Source of the DNA: Solanum dulcamara
Taxonomy: Eukaryota; Streptophyta; Magnoliopsida; Solanales; Solanaceae
Assembly: GCF_947179165.1 (NCBI RefSeq)
Contig: NC_077244.1
Coordinates: 12,247,449-12,311,448, forward strand
Length of the DNA stretch: 64,000 nt
Direction: 5' to 3'
The notes under the pieces were generated by a model. That model made no database searches. It had not been told where the DNA came from and saw nothing but the letters and a program-made list of their open reading frames with translations. Made by a program: the position numbers and the translations under genes. Below, in pieces: positions 1 through 10,239 of this stretch. Position 1 is the stretch's first letter. Each line of letters opens with the position of its first letter.

Positions 1-950
1 GAAGAAGCAGAGTAACTAGCTTAAGAGTATATTAAGTTTTAGTGTGAAATAGATATACCTCCTTCAAATTTTCATAAGAAACCTCACTAAGTCAATTACA
101 ACAAAACCTCCTTCTGTCAACCTGTATGTAAATAATCACAAATAAAGCCCCAGTACTGAAAATCAATTCTACCATCACAATCAAAGCTAGAGTTGGGAAT
201 TTTCCCAACCTGATCGGATCTGGCTTTTACAACCATCTTTCAATATAACTTCCTGTTTCATTAGCCTAACATAATTTCATACAGCCAATCGTGTATTTAT
301 ACAATAAATGGGTTTTGGCAGTTTGAACCAAAGGAGCTATAGACTTATGGTGTCAAAGCCTAAAAGTTAGATAATTGTAACTGCCAAGAGCTACATTATA
401 ATTGGAATTAGTGGTAGCACTAACTGAACATGTAGATCGGATAACGGCTACAATGGAAAACATATGATTTTCCAATGAGTTCCACCTCTAATCCTCACAA
501 TTACACATTGGGCCAAAATACTTTGCCACACTATGAGGAGTTGTATCGAGAATGCCACAAGATCATGTGATGTTGATGTTGAAAAAATCACCTAGAACCA
601 AAATAACATGTGATGTTGATGTTGAAAAACTCACCTAGAACAAAAAAAACAGTGACCTTGTTGGTTGGCAGGCTTCCTGCTCCATGCAATTCATCATTAA
701 ACAAATATCAAACTAAGGGGTCCTTTTTTCAACTCATTTTGACACTAGAGAACTTCGTGATAGCATAAAGGTCAAGCATCCCTTCAATAATGCCGGCTGG
801 TGTAGAAAACATTTCACTTTTGTTTAGATTCCAGATGCTTAAACCATATGAAAATGAGATCACATTCACAATAGGAGTGGACACCAATAATCAAGGTACT
901 AAGAATATTCTTTAGATATATGAAGCACATTTAGTTGTAAAGAAAGTTAC
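1..950. other. AT-rich stretch with no firm gene
   Basis: No long open frame and no transposon signature is evident. If the minus-strand exon just to the right is real, this is intron or downstream exon sequence of that gene. A short open stretch on the minus strand around 725-815 follows a possible splice acceptor but closes quickly, so it is not annotated. A 43-bp tandem duplication lies at 564-650, with units starting CATGTGATG at 564 and 607. Confidence 0.4.
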
Positions 951-1010
951 CTGGTTAACAGATTCGACAAGTCCCCATGGATGTCTGGTAACTTGGTCTT
1001 ATGAAAATGT
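951..1010 (-). CDS. Putative internal exon of an unidentified host gene
   Basis: On the minus strand a 60-nt segment is bounded by good plant splice signals. Upstream is a branch-like CTGAT followed by a pyrimidine-rich run ending CTTTCTACAG; downstream is CCAG|GTAACTTT. Only one frame is open across it. That frame reads HFHKTKLPDIHGDLSNLLT, with one base of a split codon on the left and two on the right. I do not recognise the protein. The neighbouring exons could not be linked with confidence, so this may be part of a gene running leftward out of the window with its 5' end near 4.0 kb, or a decayed gene. The splice signals and the open frame are observed; the gene itself is inferred. Confidence 0.35.
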
Positions 1011-1082
1011 CTGTAGAAAGACAAGACTCAATCAGTTACTCAGGAATGTTACATGCACATTCTTCTATAAGTAGGTGCAGTC

Positions 1083-1255
1083 AACTTGTTTTTTTTGACT
1101 TATAAGCTGTTTTCAACTTATAAGTTGCTTAAAATAAGTCCATCCAAACAAATTCAATTATTTATTGGGACTTATTTTAAGCATAAAATGATTTTAAATT
1201 AGTCAGTCAAACACTCAAAAAAGCTGAAAACAACTTATAAATTCAATCGGGCTCT
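1083..1255. mobile_element. Short inverted-repeat MITE (hAT-like)
   Basis: Two imperfect inverted arms of about 28 bp, CTTATAAGCTGTTTTCAACT on the left and its near complement on the right, enclose an AT-rich centre of about 100 bp. Size, AT content and terminal symmetry fit a MITE. The exact ends and target duplication are unclear, so the hAT label is tentative. Confidence 0.5.
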
Positions 1256-1742
1256 AAATGTGTGACTTGTGTATGCTCATGGCTCGTTGACAGGTACTTT
1301 ACACTTGTTTTTTCCCTTTGTTTTCTTCTTTTTGGCAAACTAAAATATGACAATTCCCAATTTTTAATGGTATGTGGAGAAAGAGTTGATTTGGTGTTTA
1401 GCTAAACTCCATAGCTTGGTCTTTTAGACTAAAGATTATTTACACAGTGATTTGTAGGAAATTTTGTTTGCACTTAATAAAGAGTTGAATTTTAGTTTTT
1501 ATTAATAGTTATATTCAAATTTATTGAGTGATTTTAAAAAGATATACATAAGATATATGGAGTTAAAGTTGAAGATGTTTTGTGTTAGATTATACTCGTC
1601 ATAAAAAATATTTTAAAATATGTACTTGAAGTTCGTAGTTGATTTTCATAGAAGAACAAACACAAATTTGTATAAATCTATATTACATCGCAAAAGTGTG
1701 TATAAGCACCTCTTATACGCTTTTATACAATGTGTACAGGAA
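1256..1742. other. Unassigned AT-rich intergenic or intronic DNA
   Basis: No open frame longer than background, no terminal repeats and no RNA-like fold were noticed. It lies between two MITEs. Confidence 0.4.
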
Positions 1743-2318
1743 GGGTCGTTTGGTTACTGATTAGAGTTATGCAGGTATTAATTATGTAGAGTTTAATTAT
1801 GCAGGTATTAGTTATGAAGAATTTAGTTATGTAGGTATTAGTTATGCAGAGTTTAGTTCTGTAGAGTTTAAAAAATTAGTGAGCTAATTCTTATTTCTTA
1901 ATTCAAAATATTTAGTGAGCTAATATTTATTATACTCATTAAAATAAATAACTATCTAAATAACACATTAAAATTCAAATAAATACCAATAGCTAAAAAA
2001 ATAAAATGAATAACAAATAACTAAAAGCAATTAAGTAATTTGTATTGAATAAGATTAAGCAATGAAGACAAAAAAAGAGGTAAATGTGTAATTTATTATT
2101 TTAATACATGTATAACTAATAACACATAACTTATTTCACCTTCTATCCAGCATGACTTATACATAAATTCCCTCATAAGTTATGTAAGTATTCATTATGT
2201 AGGATTACAAAAAATGCAACATACATGAATAACTTTTAACCTATTTGCAAACCAAACATGGTATAATTTGGTTATTCATGTATTAGTTTTGTGTTTATCC
2301 CATAAACAAACGGCCCCT
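1743..2318. mobile_element. MITE with GGG(T/C)CGTTTG termini
   Basis: The left end reads GGGTCGTTTGGTTA and the right end, reverse-complemented, reads AGGGGCCGTTTGTTTATG, giving terminal inverted repeats of about 15 bp around 576 bp of AT-rich DNA. The left third holds a short tandem run of variants of TTATGCAGGTATTA and TTATGTAGAGTTTA, with related words in inverse orientation near the right end. No coding capacity. The terminal motif is common in plant hAT or PIF/Harbinger MITEs; the superfamily cannot be fixed without a clean target duplication. Confidence 0.6.
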
Positions 2319-2382
2319 AAATGTATAATGTTGTATACCATGTGTATGTATTGTTGTGAAAAAAAGAGGTTGTGCATATGTA

Positions 2383-3028
2383 CAGTAAAACTTCTATAAA
2401 TGCATATATTTGGGACAAAAAAAATATTTATTTATCGAGATTATTAGTTTATCGATAAATGCATAAAATATTTATTTATCAATAAATAAATATTTATTAT
2501 TTTAGAGAGTATTTTGCAGTATGTGCCATAAGAAAGAAAAAAAATATTTGAATTAAGAATTTTAAAAGTTTAAATCTAGGAAACTAAAAAGTGTAGTCTT
2601 TGCATATTTATTATTTAAATCTAGGAAAGCTAAACGAATTTAGTGAAGTTTAATGTTTCTAATTGTATTCATGTATATAAAATATGAGAGATTTTATGTT
2701 AACTATAAAAGGAAAAAGTTAGATGTTTAAAAATCATAATCCAAGTATAATGTCTTCTTATCATTTGAAATGCGTACAAAATCATCTTTAACCAATAGTT
2801 ATTGGTCTAGTATTATTGACTGATTAAATATATATAAATTTTTGATGTATTCTAGTAATTATTACTTTATATTTTTTCAGGGCCTTTAATACTTTATATT
2901 TAATTATTATCTAATGCATTTAGCGAGAATAATACTTTAATATAACTGGCCCAAGTCGGAACCGAAAAAAAATATTCATTTAGTGAGATTATTATTTTAT
3001 CGAATATTACTTTATCGAGGTTTTAGTG
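2383..3028. mobile_element. Non-autonomous DNA element, CAGTAAAACTTCTATAAA termini
   Basis: The left end CAGTAAAACTTCTATAAA pairs with the reverse complement of the right end, CACTAAAACCTCGATAAA. Sub-terminal TTTATCGA-type words recur in both orientations. A GGCCCAAGTCGGAACC block near 2950 recalls the internal GC island of this common plant repeat type. About 645 bp, no open frame. Superfamily not assigned. Confidence 0.5.
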
Positions 3029-3135
3029 GAATGTGAAAATATAGACTACATAAATATAATATTTTAGATTAGACGATATATTTGTGTAAAAATCCCTAAT
3101 TAAAATTCAAATACACTCAAAAGGAGGAAAAAAGA

Positions 3136-3317
3136 TGTGGTGCAGCGGATGAAACGTCTCTTCCCTTAACACTGGAGGTTTCGAGTTTGAACTCTAGGTA
3201 TGAAAAAATTCTTTGTATGGGGAGCGCTTTCCCCTGAATGGGTGCCCTACAGGGTGCAATTTTAAATATAGTCAAACTCAAATACGGATATCGTACATCA
3301 GGTGGGAAATTAAAAAA
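3136..3317 (+). mobile_element. tRNA-derived SINE (SolS-like)
   Basis: An A-box-like TGGTGCAGCGG at 3138-3148 is followed by a B-box-like AGTTTGAACTC at 3185-3195, the spacing of an internal RNA polymerase III promoter. The 3' body contains GGGAGCGCTTTCCCC, a GGTGCCCTACAGGGTGCAA block, CGGATATCGTACATC and AGGTGGGAAATTAAAAAAG. These are recognisable, mutated versions of the conserved 3' region of Solanaceae SolS SINEs. It would be copied by LINE machinery in trans. No clear target duplication was found, so the copy is probably old. Confidence 0.7.
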
Positions 3318-3935
3318 GTGAATAAGAAAAATTTAATTAGAAGGTTGGTATAATAAATGATTATGACTTATTATGATCTATCATGGAAAATCACACAGAT
3401 TTTTGCATTCTAAAAAATCGTATTTTGAAAAATTCTGAGCATGTATTGTTGCTATAGAGATGATATGAAGCAACAGTTGTGTAGTTCTCCTTGAAGAAAA
3501 CATTTTTTGACAGTCCGTAACAACTAATTTTAAGCAAATTATTTTATTGACAAACTCACAACACACCTACTAAGAAAAGCAGTTCAAAACATTTCTCCAT
3601 CACAACAAATATCTATCCATACAAAATTCACCAAAAGTGTTTCAAAACATGCAAATAGTTGTAGATTTATTATTCAATTCATTTCCAGGTGGTTATATAA
3701 ACATCAACAGATCTGAATCTATACGCAGAAAAAAAACAAATCGACCAACAAAAAAAAATTCTATCTTATATACTGCAACCAATTTTACATTCACATAACA
3801 TCAAGGTATCAGATAATTATCCATAAAAATTCAAATCTAATTTTAAAAAACAAACAATGATCATAATTCAAGCACAAGATCGCTGAGAGAACACAATTAT
3901 AATTAATACGCAGAAAAAGAGTATATAGATCGAAC
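3318..3935. other. Unassigned AT-rich DNA, possible first intron
   Basis: No supported gene on its own. If the 5' exon at 3936-4045 is real, this is its first intron on the minus strand. A short minus-strand frame near 3559-3630 starts with ATG and ends at a GT, but nothing else supports it. Short runs of A are frequent. Confidence 0.35.
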
Positions 3936-4045
3936 CTTTGGAAGAGGAATAGAAGAGAGAGCTTTGCCAAACCTCTGGGCTTTGGCTGCGCAAAACAGAT
4001 AATGGAAGCTTTATACCAAGAACGGTTGTGATGGAGCAGCAAGAA
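3936..4045 (-). other. Putative 5' non-coding exon of a minus-strand host gene
   Basis: On the minus strand a pyrimidine-rich segment (CTCTCTCTTCTATTCC) ends at CCAAAG|GTTCGATC. GTTCGATC is a very typical donor context for plant first introns. A TATA-like TATTTAAG sits about 30 bases upstream of the assumed start, near 4077. A 92-codon frame covering this stretch runs into the presumed intron and has no recognisable domain, so I read it as 5' UTR rather than coding. Together with the exon at 951-1010 it hints at a gene running leftward. Confidence 0.3.
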
Positions 4046-4220
4046 CTCTTTCACTATTAGTTCAAGTCTTCTTAAATACGAAGTCATCTTTATTAGAGAA
4101 TATTTTACTTTAATGTGTAATTTTTCGACGCAAATTCAAATTTAATCAGCTTCAATGTGAATATGATAAAAAAACAAGCTTTAGGCTTTGAGAATTCAGA
4201 GAAGCAATACCCCCACTAGG

Positions 4221-5342
4221 ACCAAACCTATCGGTGACCCCCTAAAGTTGACACCAACTTTCACTTAGACACCTAAACCAGAAGATGTTCATTTTAGACA
4301 CCTTATGTAAGGGTCGAATGTGTCATTTTGACACTTTGTGCTGACTTGGCACATTGCGTGTGCTGCACCTATTTTAAACGTGTGAAGAGCATTTTTTCTT
4401 AAAAAATAATTTTTTTTTGTTGTTCTTCTTCATTTGTTAGTTTTTCATTTGTTCTTCTTCTTCTTCATTTTGTTTTGATTATTTAACTCCGTTTTTGTTA
4501 ATGTTGGGGTTCGTCTGCAAAACCAATCAACAATTTTAAAACTAAAATCATTCACCAATTCCTTAAGTATTGTGAATTCATGGAAAACTTTTTCATCAGA
4601 TTCACTTGGAGAAAAAGAAAGAGGAGTAGCACGGCTAGTAACTTCAGTTTTAATTTTGGGTTGAATTTCATATTCATCGATTTCGAACCTTCTTGAAGAG
4701 AAGTTGAAGAGTTGACGACACGAGAAGAAGAAAAATCTATTCCTCGATTAGATCTTCTTTTCTTAGAACCCCAAATTAACGAACAAAATTGATTTCCTCT
4801 CACTAGATTTTCGAGATCGAGTAGAATCTTTGCTACTTCAATTTCATCTTTAGAGGGATTATGAAGCAAAACGCAGTGTTTGTTATGCTTGCTATGTTTC
4901 ATTATGGTTTGGAAGAGAGAAAATTGAGAGAGAAACAGAGCAGGAGAAGAAGACGGCGGGGTGGGGGAGGGGTTGGGGTTGCGGTGGGTGGGGTTGAAGA
5001 AGATGACGGCGGGTGGGTGAGTTAATAGTTGTTAATTTTTATTTTTTTAAAAATTATTATTTGGATTTAAAAATGTCACGTGTCATCAATTTATTGGTCA
5101 TAAAAGTCATTATTTGATAATTATTTTTGATATATATATATGCCACGTATCTTTATTTAATTCGTTATTTTTGACACGCCAGACGAGTGTATTACACACA
5201 CTTAATATATTTTGGTGATTGTCAAAAAAGTGTCAAAATGACACATTCGGCCCTTACATAAGGTGTCTAAAATGAACATCTTCTGGTTTAAGTGTCTAAG
5301 TGAAAATTGGTGCCAACTTTAGGGGGCCACCGATGGGTTTGA
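4221..5342. mobile_element. Non-autonomous Mutator-like element (Pack-MULE type)
   Basis: Terminal inverted repeats of well over 100 bp face each other: left ACCAAACCTATCGGTGACCC, right (reverse complement) TCAAACCCATCGGTGGCCCC. Both continue with matching text through CACCTTATGTAAGGG. The flanks share the direct repeat CCCCCACTAGG (4210-4220 and 5345-5355), an 11-bp target duplication typical of Mutator elements. No transposase is present. Inside is an antisense captured reading frame and a G-rich 5' leader (4940-5020). Mobilisation would depend on a MURA-type transposase supplied elsewhere. Confidence 0.8.
4445..4902 (-). pseudogene. Captured reading frame inside the MULE, one frameshift
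   Basis: The first frame begins at 4902 (MKHSKHNKHCVLLHNPSK) and runs 116 codons to a stop at 4552. From about 4690 onward an adjacent frame looks more protein-like: KTEVTSRATPLSFSPSESDE, then KELVNDFSFKIVDWFCRRTP, then a lysine-rich tail closing near 4445. One indel between roughly 4675 and 4695 therefore explains the odd leucine-rich tail of the first frame. The undamaged product would be about 150 residues, with an acidic helix (DEIEVAKILLDLENLV), a WGSKKRRS basic patch that could be a nuclear signal, and a serine-rich middle. This resembles short uncharacterised plant proteins with a similar N-terminal block, so it is probably a host gene piece captured by the element. Function unknown. 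Confidence 0.5.
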
Positions 5343-5513
5343 CCCCCCCACTAGGGCTTTTTGGGGGCACCCACTCTGTGCATTTACTTAAATGTCCTTA
5401 TATTTTCTTTGAGTTAGAACGACGTTTAGGTTTGTACAAGGGCTATAGTTGTAAATTCAAAACAGAAAAGTATCATATTTGCTACCTCAAAAGGTCGGGT
5501 AAGAAAAGTTATA

Positions 5514-5761
5514 CTCTCTCCCTTTCTCCTTTTTAATGCCATAATAAAGTTTAGCACAATCACTAGAAATAAATAAATTAAATTTTTTGTTTGATTAATA
5601 TATTTCTTATTAATTATATAATTTTATTTATAAATGTACCTCTTACTTCTAGAATAATTAATGCTAAAGATAAAATTAGAAAAAAATATTTAATTCTCTC
5701 ATGATTATTTAAATTAACAAATATTTTTAGTATAATCACAACTAAAAAGTGACGGAGGGAG
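5514..5761. mobile_element. Stowaway MITE, copy 1
   Basis: Left end CTCTCTCCCTTTCTCC; right end, reverse-complemented, CTCCCTCCGTCACTTTTTAG. Flanked by TA on both sides (5512-5513 and 5762-5763). Length of 248 bp, high AT content and the TCCCTCC terminus fit Tc1/mariner-derived Stowaway elements. No coding capacity. Confidence 0.8.
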
Positions 5762-5841
5762 TACTTTATCTTTTCTATATTTTTTCAACAAAATTATCCT
5801 TGTCTCCAATTTTAGAAATATATTTTTCCTTAAACTCTGTA

Positions 5842-6081
5842 TTCCTTTCGTTTCAAAAAAAATAATATTCATTTGATTTAATACAAAGTTTAAGAAAATA
5901 AAGTAGATTTTTCAATCTCGTAGTCCTAAATTAAAGTAATTTTATGTATCAAAATATTTTTTAATCCACCTTAAATATGCTACATAGAAAACTGATTAAA
6001 GTGTTATCAAAAAAAGAAAAACGTAATTTTTTCTTAAACATACTGAAAAACAAAGTAGAACATTTTTTTTAAACAGGGGAG
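5842..6081. mobile_element. Stowaway MITE, copy 2
   Basis: Left end TTCCTTTCGTTTCAAAAAAA, right end AAACAGGGGAG, again bounded by TA (5840-5841 and 6082-6083). Length about 240 bp. It lies only 80 bp from the first copy but diverges from it internally, so it is a separate insertion rather than a tandem duplication. Confidence 0.7.
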
Positions 6082-6718
6082 TAATTCTTATGTCCCTGTT
6101 TTTTACTAACTAGAATTCATTTCTCCGAATTAAAAATTCAGTCACAATTAAAATCTAACTTAATAGCAAATATTAAACACAATTTCTAATACACTTGTGT
6201 GTGTATCCTCTATAGTTTCAGTCCACTTTGTATTAGACTGGGGCTTGTCATTTCTGTCCGACTTTTGTTCTTCCACTTTAACTTTGGTCCTTGATAACTT
6301 CTTTCCTTTTCATCTAATTTCTTCTTAGTTTTATATTCTAGATTGTTAATATTGTACCCAAAAAAAATATCTTAAAATATCGGAAAATAGTTGTTTTTCA
6401 ATAAGAAAATGTTATTTTGATGAAAAAGCTTGTAACTTTAAAGACACGTTTTAATTCGGAAGAAAAATTTATCTAAAATTTTGTAACTTTAAAGACACAT
6501 TATAATCCGGAAGAAAAATTTACAAGTATCTAAAACCAATTGTTATCGGAAGAATTTGGTGGGTTTAGATTATGATCCGATGTTTAGCTCATTTCAATTA
6601 AACTCACTTCAGTCTGAATAACATTTTAGTGAGTCAATGGCCCGTCCATTTATTAACTTAAACTCATTTGGACATTCTCAAATTTAAACCAATTCGATGA
6701 TTTGGCAACCCCAGTCCG
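6082..6718. other. Unassigned AT-rich DNA with a small tandem duplication
   Basis: No gene seen. A direct duplication of about 50 bp occurs at 6428-6475 and 6481-6525; both units read TTGTAACTTTAAAGACAC and end GGAAGAAAAATTTA. The last 100 bases contain degenerate repeat-like text ending at the LTR of element I. Confidence 0.4.
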
Positions 6719-8733
6719 TGACCCTTTAACTTATTACGATCTTGATCTGTCGTAAGTGGCACCCAGACTAATCCTTCGGTGGGAGAACCAATACTAACTC
6801 AACCATGACAAGCGATTAACAGAAAAGAAGGGGTTAGTAAGTGGAAAAATGGCTTAAGTATAGTTTAAAAGTTGAGTTTCCATAACTCAGGTAATTCATC
6901 AAAAACATGCGGAAATTAACCCACAAAAATCTGAAAGTCATTGTATCAAAACTCTAGCTAACGGTGTAGAATAAGGCGATGCAACCACAAAAATAATAAA
7001 TATAAAATAAATATCTAAAAATCTGAGTCCAAAAAGAAAGGATTGAGAGCTAAGATGAATCTATGGCAACCCGAAAGAACTGACTCACCCTTGAATCCGA
7101 ACGATCAGCGCCTAAACGACATTGAGGATGAGTCCACCGGGACTAAACAGGAATAAAAGGGATCCACTGATTCAGTCAGAGGTATACTACTTTTCTAATC
7201 AAATCAACGATCTCCTAACCTAGGTCCAACACAATGACCGCTTCCATGTTTTCCCCGAATTTCATCAGTTCCAGGCTCAAGTGCCTGTTCATCCGTCTTC
7301 AGTTCAAACAAATACGACTCAACAACTATCTGAATATGCCCTGTAACCACAAAGAAAAAAAGTGCATTATTTGTACACAACCAAAGTGTATTGCTAGGAT
7401 CACGGGGCCATTTTCACTAAATGAAATATGAACAAGAAACTACAACATAGTAAGACAACAATATACAATTACATCACAATTATGCCAACTCTTGAATCAT
7501 TATAGAGGTAAAAAAACTCAATCAAAATGCAACAGTCAAACAATGGTCCTCTCATGGAACCCATACCCAAATTATTAGTGTACCGATGTGGTACCCATTC
7601 CAATAGTCAGTGTACCGACATGGTACCCTTTTTAATACACTGTGTGATACCCGATCTAATTATACTAGCGTGGTACCCGATCCAAATGTACCAGTGTGGT
7701 ACCCTATAAAATATGAAGTCATGCATCATAATCACAACCGCAATGAATAGGCACACACACTTGTACAACCAAGCAATTCATTCATTGCATGCAATTTAAT
7801 CACAAGATATCATTTCAATTCTTGTTGTTTTCTTTTTCCCTAATCATTTATCATGCATGCAATACTAGTGAAGTAGTTAACAGGCACATATAACACAAAC
7901 GGGAAAAAACGATCACAACCTACCTCAAAACAAGGTTTGGAAACTCTAAAGAGCTAGAGCCTTTTCGTTTTCCAATGTTTTGTCTCGTTCTTGATATAAT
8001 AGAAACAAAGAATACAAGTAATCAATGAACAATGACCTACATTGCTCGGATTATATCAAAATACAACCCTTGACCAATTTCATGATCATCTCACCTAACT
8101 AGGGCTTTTTCCAACATTAATTTTAGGCCAAAACTTTTCCTTAAGAGAATTCTTATAGATTCTAAGATCTAAAAATCGAATTACAAATTAGAGGAATGAT
8201 TAACTTATCTTTACCAATGAAATTAGTGAAAACTGAAAAAATAGCCCTAGGTTCCCCCTTACTCTTCAAAGAATGAAATTGCAAAAATAATAATGTTTTT
8301 GGGACTTTTCTAACATTAAACCTGCGACTGTCCCCATAAAGAGGCCCTTGCCATAGCGGGTTGTCCTACCACAACAACTTTACATGGAAAAAAACTCAAA
8401 ATTTATGTCCCATGCCCCCATTTTGCAACACACCTCAAACCTTGATATTCTAAGGTAACCACTTCACACCAAATTCGATTTCGGAAGTTCTACTAACCCG
8501 AATACACTTTCGTAAGACCCTACAAATTTCTTAATGTCTTAGTTACTAGCTCAAACAATATAAAATCATATACCAACTCTAACCCATTACCGAATATTCC
8601 CTACACCTCACATAACTCAGATTTCGCCTAAGTCTGACCTAGTCTCAAAATTTCTAAGTTACTACTCAAAAGTTTTCTAGCTCAAATTTCTTCCTCATTG
8701 ACTTATCTATAATGATAGGAACGGGTCGCTACA
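6719..8733 (-). mobile_element. 3' LTR of element I
   Basis: On the minus strand the LTR opens with TGTAGCGACCCGTTCC at 8733, directly after the chromodomain end of pol. It closes near 6719 with AAGTTAAAGGGTCA. The opening is that of many Solanaceae gypsy LTRs. The left boundary is inferred from where LTR-like text gives way to unrelated DNA and may be off by some tens of bases. No second LTR exists in the window, so no target duplication can be checked. A TATA-like TATTTTATAG lies near 7706-7716 on the minus strand. Confidence 0.6.
7577..7705. repeat. Tandem GTACC...GGTAC palindrome array in LTR I
   Basis: Five degenerate units of about 26-37 bp repeat a hyphenated palindrome. GTACC GATGT GGTAC is at 7580-7594, GTACC GACAT GGTAC at 7612-7626 and GTACC AGTGT GGTAC at 7688-7702, with two decayed units between. 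Each arm is five bases around a five-base loop, so the array can form a row of small hairpins. On the minus strand it lies just downstream of a TATA-like box, so it may fall in the transcribed leader. Confidence 0.75.
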
Positions 8734-8739
8734 ATAGAT

Positions 8740-9937
8740 ATTAATTTACCCATCGCTCGAGTAGTACTCGAATCATCATATAAGTGAGGGTACTTGTCCC
8801 ACATATCCTTCTTGGTTTTCTAGGTAGCTTCCTCAACTGGAAGATACTTCCATTGTACTTTTACCGACTTGATATTTTTAGTCCTTAACTTACAGACATC
8901 ACATACAAGAATTGCAATTGGTTTTTCTTCATACTGAAGATCCTTGTATAACAACACTAAATACTACTTAATAATGTAATCTCCATCCCCATGGTATATC
9001 TTCATAATGGTACATGAAACACGGGATGTACTCCAGATAAGCTAGGAGGTAGAGTCAACCTATAGACCAATGGTCCTACACAATCAAGAATCTTAAATTG
9101 ATCAATATAGCAAGGGCTATGCTTGTCTTTCTTGTCGAACCTCATACCTCTTTTTATAGGTGACATCTTCAAAAGACCTATTCACTATCTTGAAATGTCA
9201 TATCTCTTACCTTACAATCTGCATATTCATTTTTCCGACTCTAGGCTAATAAAACTTTATCTTGGATACTTATTATCTTATCGTGAGCCTCTCTTACTAG
9301 ATCAACTCCCAAAGGTTTCACATCTCGAGCCTCATACCACTTTATGTGCGATCTACATCTCCTCCCATAAAGTATTTGAAATGGTGTCATATCAATACTG
9401 GAGTGATACATGTTATTATAAGAGAACTCACACAAGGATAAGAACTTATCCCCATGACCCCCAAAATCAATCGCGGAGGCCCTCAACATATGTTCCAATA
9501 CCTTAATTTCCTCTTCGATTGACTATTGGTCCGTGGATGAAAAGTTGTGCTGAAAATGAGTTGAGTGCCCAACTCCTCTTATTATTTTACTCCAGAACTT
9601 CGAAGTAAATTGTGTAACAGGATCTGAGATGATAGAAAGGGACACCACGTGAAACCTTACTATCTCCTTAACATAGATCTTTGCCAATTGTTGGGCATTA
9701 AACTACTTTGACCGGAATAAAGTGGATTGATTTAGTCACTTTATCAACCATAACCAGCAAACCTGCATGCATTTCATACTTTACATGTTGATAGTTTTGA
9801 CACTTAGCCACAAACTCATTATGTTTTTCTTCATTCCAGACCACCAATAAAGCCACTTCAAATCCCGATACATCTTGGACAACTGGATGAATAGAATACT
9901 GCAAACTAAGAGATTTTATCAATAACTTTTGGATCAA
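8740..9937 (-). pseudogene. Element I integrase and chromodomain (decayed)
   Basis: Read right to left on the minus strand. At 9700-9937 the zinc-binding region of integrase is visible (RYSIHP-like start, then FVAKCQNYQHVKYE, where the second Cys of the Cx2C pair has become Tyr). It is joined by a deletion to VDKVTKSIHFIPVKV of the catalytic core. The C-terminal core lies at 9241-9498 (LRASAIDFGGHGDKFLSLCE and ILYGRRCRS). The conserved post-core segment follows at about 9010-9190 (SPIKRGMRF and YIDQFKILD), then chromodomain-like text ending in a TWKTKKDMWDKYPHL-type sequence at 8740-8830. Stops and frame changes break it into several pieces. Integrase would insert the cDNA and the chromodomain would target heterochromatin; this copy cannot. 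Confidence 0.7.
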
Positions 9938-10239
9938 ATCATTGACCCAGGAAAAACAAATCCTCCCCTAAAACTAAGGACACTACCTGCATCAAAAGTA
10001 ATATCTCGAGCCTTGCAAGATATTGTCCTCTTTTTGAGCTCACTCAAATTCTCATCTTTAAACCGCTTAGCTTAGATCTCCTCAGTAAAAGTGGGTTTAA
10101 CCTCAATACTGGCTAATACCCCACTTTCTCTTAGATGACCAATTGTATAAATTTAGTATCCAAAGTTTGAATATCTCTAGCCAAGGATCGCTTAGATACA
10201 CCCAAACAAGCTAGACTATTCATGTTAACTATTTTCTAG

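Noticed and set aside
725..815. Second coding exon left of the 951-1010 exon
   Set aside because: The frame imposed by the split codon hits a stop within four codons of the candidate acceptor.
3136..3200. A tRNA gene
   Set aside because: A and B box-like words are present but the arms do not pair and a SINE body follows.
1..6700. LTR retrotransposon in the left part
   Set aside because: No gag/pol motif, PBS or LTR pair; small DNA elements and a SINE explain the repeats.
7234..7709. Frames in the 7.2-7.7 kb region
   Set aside because: Inside LTR I, in part the translated palindrome array.
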